From assembly GCA_003612285.1 (NCBI GenBank), contig RAYE01000013.1:34824-98823 (forward strand): a stretch of DNA of 64,000 nucleotides, given 5' to 3'. The position numbers and the translations under genes were made by a program. The notes beneath the pieces are model-generated. The model was given only the letters and a program-made list of their open reading frames with translations. It searched no databases and was not told the DNA's origin. Positions 60,903 through 64,000 of this stretch are shown here, piece by piece. Each line of letters begins with the position of its first letter. Positions within the stretch are counted from its first letter, which is position 1. The DNA comes from a bacterium D16-51. GTDB lineage: Bacteria; Bacillota; Clostridia; Lachnospirales; Lachnospiraceae.

Positions 60903-62243
60903 ATGGCAAAGAGTATGACAGAAGGCAGTTCGGTAAAATTAATTTTACAGTTTGCACTGCCTTTATTAATTGGAAACTTATTGCAGCAGACGTATAATAT
61001 AATTGATGCGGCGATTGTGGGTAAAGTGTTGGGGACGGATGCACTGGCAAGCGTTGGGGCGTCAAGCAGTGTCCAGTTTTTGGTGCTTGGTTTTTGCATT
61101 GGCATCTGCTGCGGCTTTGGGATTCCGGTGGCAAAAAGCTTTGGCGCTGGGGACTATGGCCAGATGCGAAAGTACATATTTCATGCAATATTTTTAACGG
61201 GAGTATTTGCGGTTGTGTTGACAGTGGCATGTGCATTATTATGTCCGCAGATATTAAATATTTTGACAACGCCAGAGGATATTTACCAGGGGGCTTACCA
61301 GTATCTGCTGGTGATTTTCCTGGGGATTCCATTTACGTTATTATACAACCTGCTATCTGGAATTTTAAGGGCGGTAGGGGACAGTAAAACGCCGTTTATG
61401 TTCCTGGCTCTTTCTACTGTATTGAATATAGGGTTAGATTTGTTTTGCATTCTTGTTTTGAAATGGGGATGTGCCGGTGCGGCAATTGCGACAGTAACAG
61501 CACAGGCTGTCAGTGGGATTTTGTGTTTCCTGTATATTTACCGGCGCTTTCAGATACTCCGTCTGTCCCGCCAGGACTGTATGGTAAAAGGGAAATTTTT
61601 AAAAAGCTTATTGCTGATGGGAATTCCGATGGGGCTGCAGTATTCCGTTACGGCAATTGGAAGCATGGTAATGCAGTCGGCAAACAATGGGCTGGGAAGC
61701 GTTTATGTTTCGGGATTTACGGCAGCAATGAGGATTAAGCAGTTTTTAATGTGCCCATTTGATGCAATTGCTACGGCAGTTTCTGTTTTTTGTGGGCAGA
61801 ATCTGGGGGCACGTAAAATTGAAAGGATAAAAAAAGGAATCCGGGAAGGCGTCTTTTTAGGGGTTGGCTATGGTGTGGCTGCTGGCGTAGTCCTGATTTT
61901 TGGCGGAAGAGTTCTTTCTATGCTTTTTGTCAGCCGGGATTCTGCAGAAGTTTTAGATGCTTCTGCAAAATATTTGTTCTGCCTTGGTTTCTTTTTTTGG
62001 AGCCTGGGTATTTTAAATGTATGCCGGATGACAACGCAGGGGCTTGGGTATTCTGGGAGAACCATATTTTCGGGTGTTGCTGAAATGATTGCCAGGATAT
62101 TTGTAAGTTTCGTTTTTGTCCCGCTTTATGGTTTTAATGCTATTTGCTTTGCAGACCAGGCGGCATGGCTTTCCGGCTGTATTTATATCCTTCCTGCCTG
62201 TCTGATATGTATCAGGAAAATAGAAGCACAGGCAAAGGGATAG
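60903..62243 (+). CDS. MATE-family efflux transporter
   Basis: A 446-residue protein with about twelve membrane helices in two homologous halves. The family N-terminus SVKLILQFALPLLIGNLLQQ followed by TYNIIDAAIVGKVLG is clear, with further MATE features ILRAVGDSKTPFMF and the second-half IPMGLQYSVTAIGSMVMQSA. Members expel drugs or metabolites using sodium or proton gradients. The substrate is not predictable. It follows the TSCPD gene almost without a gap, with weak RBS AAGGGAAATG located inside that gene. Confidence 0.92.
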   Translation: MAKSMTEGSSVKLILQFALPLLIGNLLQQTYNIIDAAIVGKVLGTDALASVGASSSVQFLVLGFCIGICCGFGIPVAKSFGAGDYGQMRKYIFHAIFLTGVFAVVLTVACALLCPQILNILTTPEDIYQGAYQYLLVIFLGIPFTLLYNLLSGILRAVGDSKTPFMFLALSTVLNIGLDLFCILVLKWGCAGAAIATVTAQAVSGILCFLYIYRRFQILRLSRQDCMVKGKFLKSLLLMGIPMGLQYSVTAIGSMVMQSANNGLGSVYVSGFTAAMRIKQFLMCPFDAIATAVSVFCGQNLGARKIERIKKGIREGVFLGVGYGVAAGVVLIFGGRVLSMLFVSRDSAEVLDASAKYLFCLGFFFWSLGILNVCRMTTQGLGYSGRTIFSGVAEMIARIFVSFVFVPLYGFNAICFADQAAWLSGCIYILPACLICIRKIEAQAKG

Positions 62244-62273
62244 TAATTTAACGGGGAAAGGGGATAGGATAGT

Positions 62274-63905
62274 ATGGGGATTTATTTGAATCCAGGAAAT
62301 GAAAAATTTTTAAGGGTAATCTCTTCTGAAATATATGTAGATAAAACTGGGATGCTGGCAAATTTAAATTCTGTTCTGGAAACAGAACAGTGCTATATCT
62401 GTGTCAGCCGTCCAAGACGCTTTGGGAAATCTATTACTGCGGATATGATAGCGGCTTATTATGACAACAGCTGTAATTCAAAGGAGTTGTTTCAAAATTA
62501 TGTGATTGCAAAAGAAAAAGACAAATTTGAGAGGTTTTTAAATAAATATAGTGTAATTCAGGCAGATATGAATGATTTCCGTTTTCGAAGGGATGCAGAA
62601 AGCGGAAATGTGATATCCGCCAAAGCTGCAATCCGCTTATTCCAGAAAGAAATAATTAAAGAGTTAATAGAAGAATTTCCGGATGCAGGGATAGAGGCGG
62701 AATATGATTTACCATTAGCTTTGGTAAAAGTAAATAAAAAATATAAAGAAAAATTCATTATAATAATTGATGAGTGGGATGTTTTTTTCCGTGAGGATAA
62801 GCTGGATACTGCGGTCCAAAAAGAATATATTGAGCTTTTCCGTGGGCTTTTTAAAAATGCAACATCAAAAAATTTTATTGCGCTGGCTTATATTACTGGA
62901 ATTTTGCCAATAAAAAAGTATGGAACACAATCGGCTTTAAATAATTTTGATGAATTTACTATGATTAATCCTCTGGTTCTTTCTGAATATGTAGGGTTTA
63001 CAGAGGGGGAAGTGAAAACATTGTGCCGGCAGTATAAGATGGATTTTGATAAAGTACAAAGCTGGTATGATGGTTATTCTTTTCGCAGGGTTCAGCATAT
63101 TTATAATCCGAATTCTGTTGTGAAAGCAATGTTTTATGGTGAATTTGACAGTTATTGGACACGGACGGAGACTTATGAATTACTACGGGATTATATTATT
63201 ATGGATTTTGATGGACTAAAAGAAGCAGTTGTTCAGATGCTGTCGGGCGGCCGATGCAAGGTAAATGTACACAAGTTCCAAAATGATATGACCTCTTTTC
63301 AAAGTAAAGATGATATACTAGTGCTTTTAATTCATTTAGGGTATCTGGCATATGATTTTGAGACAAAAGAGACGTATATACCAAATGAGGAGATATTATA
63401 TGAATTTCAAAATGCTATTGAAGGCGCTGGGTGGGATACGGTAATTGATGCAATTTCAGCTTCTGAACATCTGCTGTTGGATACTTGGCAGGGAAATGAA
63501 GCGGCGGTAGCAAATGGAATTGAGGAAGTGCACATGGCAAATACGTCTATTTTATCTTATAATGATGAAAACTCTCTTAGCTGTGTGATTACGCTTGCGT
63601 ACTATAATGCGCTGAATGAGTATACGCTGATTCGGGAAATGCCAGCAGGTAAAGGGTATGCTGACATTGTATTTTTGCCGAAAAAGTTTTCTGATAAACC
63701 GGCAATGATTATAGAGCTGAAATATAATAAGTCAGCAGAGGGAGCAATTACACAGATGAAGGAGAGGCGATATGCAAAAGCATTAGAAAATTACAGGGGG
63801 AAACTGCTGCTAGTTGGGATTAACTATGATGCAGGGACTAAAAAACACCAGTGCAGGATAGAACAGAGTTATTATTCACAGCCAGGTTTTACGCATGGTG
63901 ATTAG
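62274..63905 (+). CDS. AAA-ATPase-like plus PD-(D/E)XK nuclease domain protein, second copy
   Basis: A 543-residue paralogue of the gene at 41973. N-terminus EKFLRVISSEIYVDKTGMLA, P-loop CVSRPRRFGKSITADMIAAY, Walker B FIIIIDEWDVFFRED, and C-terminal nuclease residues KGYADIVFLPKK and MIIELKYNKSAEGA followed by QMKERRYAKAL. The two copies are diverged, so they are old family members rather than a recent duplication. The last codons (PGFTHGD and stop) coincide with the dispersed repeat beginning at 63883, suggesting that insertion of the repeat remade the C-terminus. RBS AAAGGGGAT. Confidence 0.88.
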   Translation: MGIYLNPGNEKFLRVISSEIYVDKTGMLANLNSVLETEQCYICVSRPRRFGKSITADMIAAYYDNSCNSKELFQNYVIAKEKDKFERFLNKYSVIQADMNDFRFRRDAESGNVISAKAAIRLFQKEIIKELIEEFPDAGIEAEYDLPLALVKVNKKYKEKFIIIIDEWDVFFREDKLDTAVQKEYIELFRGLFKNATSKNFIALAYITGILPIKKYGTQSALNNFDEFTMINPLVLSEYVGFTEGEVKTLCRQYKMDFDKVQSWYDGYSFRRVQHIYNPNSVVKAMFYGEFDSYWTRTETYELLRDYIIMDFDGLKEAVVQMLSGGRCKVNVHKFQNDMTSFQSKDDILVLLIHLGYLAYDFETKETYIPNEEILYEFQNAIEGAGWDTVIDAISASEHLLLDTWQGNEAAVANGIEEVHMANTSILSYNDENSLSCVITLAYYNALNEYTLIREMPAGKGYADIVFLPKKFSDKPAMIIELKYNKSAEGAITQMKERRYAKALENYRGKLLLVGINYDAGTKKHQCRIEQSYYSQPGFTHGD

Positions 63906-63924
63906 AACGGCCGTGAATAGTAAC
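63883..63924 (+). repeat. Dispersed repeat ending in CCGTGAATAGTAAC
   Basis: CAGGTTTTACGCATG onward matches 2121-2160, and its end (63911-63924) is identical to the right terminal repeat of the element at 22075-22202. It overlaps the 3' end of the preceding gene. The remaining 76 bases to the window edge contain two AAATTCCA words (TAAATTCCACATT, TAAATTCCATGAT) and no gene. Confidence 0.65.
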
Positions 63925-64000
63925 AAAAAGGTCAATTTTCAAAGTAAATTCCACATTCTCAAAATAAATTCCATGATTAGTCACCTGTTTGTGAATAAAA

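Overview
The window reads as a chromosomal segment of a low-GC, Gram-positive gut Clostridium relative, most likely a Lachnospiraceae of the Roseburia/Eubacterium/Blautia type. This is inferred from AT-rich intergenic DNA, strong AGGAGG ribosome binding sites, lipobox substrate-binding proteins, DUF624 (YesL) proteins, LacI-controlled sugar operons, an agr-type thiolactone locus and a beta-mannan gene set laid out like the known Roseburia mannan loci. No rRNA, tRNA or CRISPR array was seen.

Layout. 0-5.7 kb: housekeeping genes (NADP-type glutamate dehydrogenase, HAD phosphatase, membrane-anchored trigger-factor-like isomerase, orphan OmpR-type regulator) with a candidate structured RNA at 1956-2054 and a 165-bp MITE-like repeat at 2896-3060. 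5.9-12.6 kb: a maltodextrin operon (binding protein, two permeases, 4-alpha-glucanotransferase) with twin LacI operators, followed by its likely LacI repressor and a DUF624 protein. 12.7-21.6 kb: GH36 alpha-galactosidase, a second LacI regulator, an aldose epimerase, a chemoreceptor whose sensor resembles a carbohydrate-binding jelly roll, and a phosphogluco/phosphomannomutase. 21.6-28.3 kb: gene-poor DNA with hairpin repeats, an HD-GYP protein, two secreted proteins and a deletion-scar pseudogene.

28.4-41.5 kb is an accessory island: a type I toxin gene with a convergent antisense RNA, an agr-like quorum-sensing locus (response regulator, sensor kinase, AgrD, frameshifted AgrB), a lantibiotic-immunity-like ABC transporter and several small secreted or membrane proteins. 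Many of these genes carry single in-frame stops or frameshifts, and the island contains duplicated gene tails and transposase fragments, so it appears to be decaying. 41.5-43.7 kb holds a DUF2087 protein and an AAA-ATPase-like/PD-(D/E)XK protein.

43.7-58.4 kb is the main beta-mannan utilisation locus: a secreted multimodular GH26 mannanase, an oligosaccharide ABC importer without its own ATPase, two acetyl esterases (CE2 and CE17 types), two GH130 phosphorylases, a cellobiose 2-epimerase and mannose-6-phosphate isomerase. Together with the GH36 and mutase genes at 12.8-21.6 kb this gives a nearly complete route from acetylated galactoglucomannan to fructose-6-phosphate, conserving glycosidic bond energy as mannose-1-phosphate. 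58.4-64 kb: an AlbA_2-type regulator, the second copy of the 165-bp repeat, a TSCPD protein, a MATE transporter and a second AAA-ATPase-like paralogue.

A recurring theme is the large number of short palindromic repeats (at least six families) placed in intergenic DNA, several of them ending just before ribosome binding sites.
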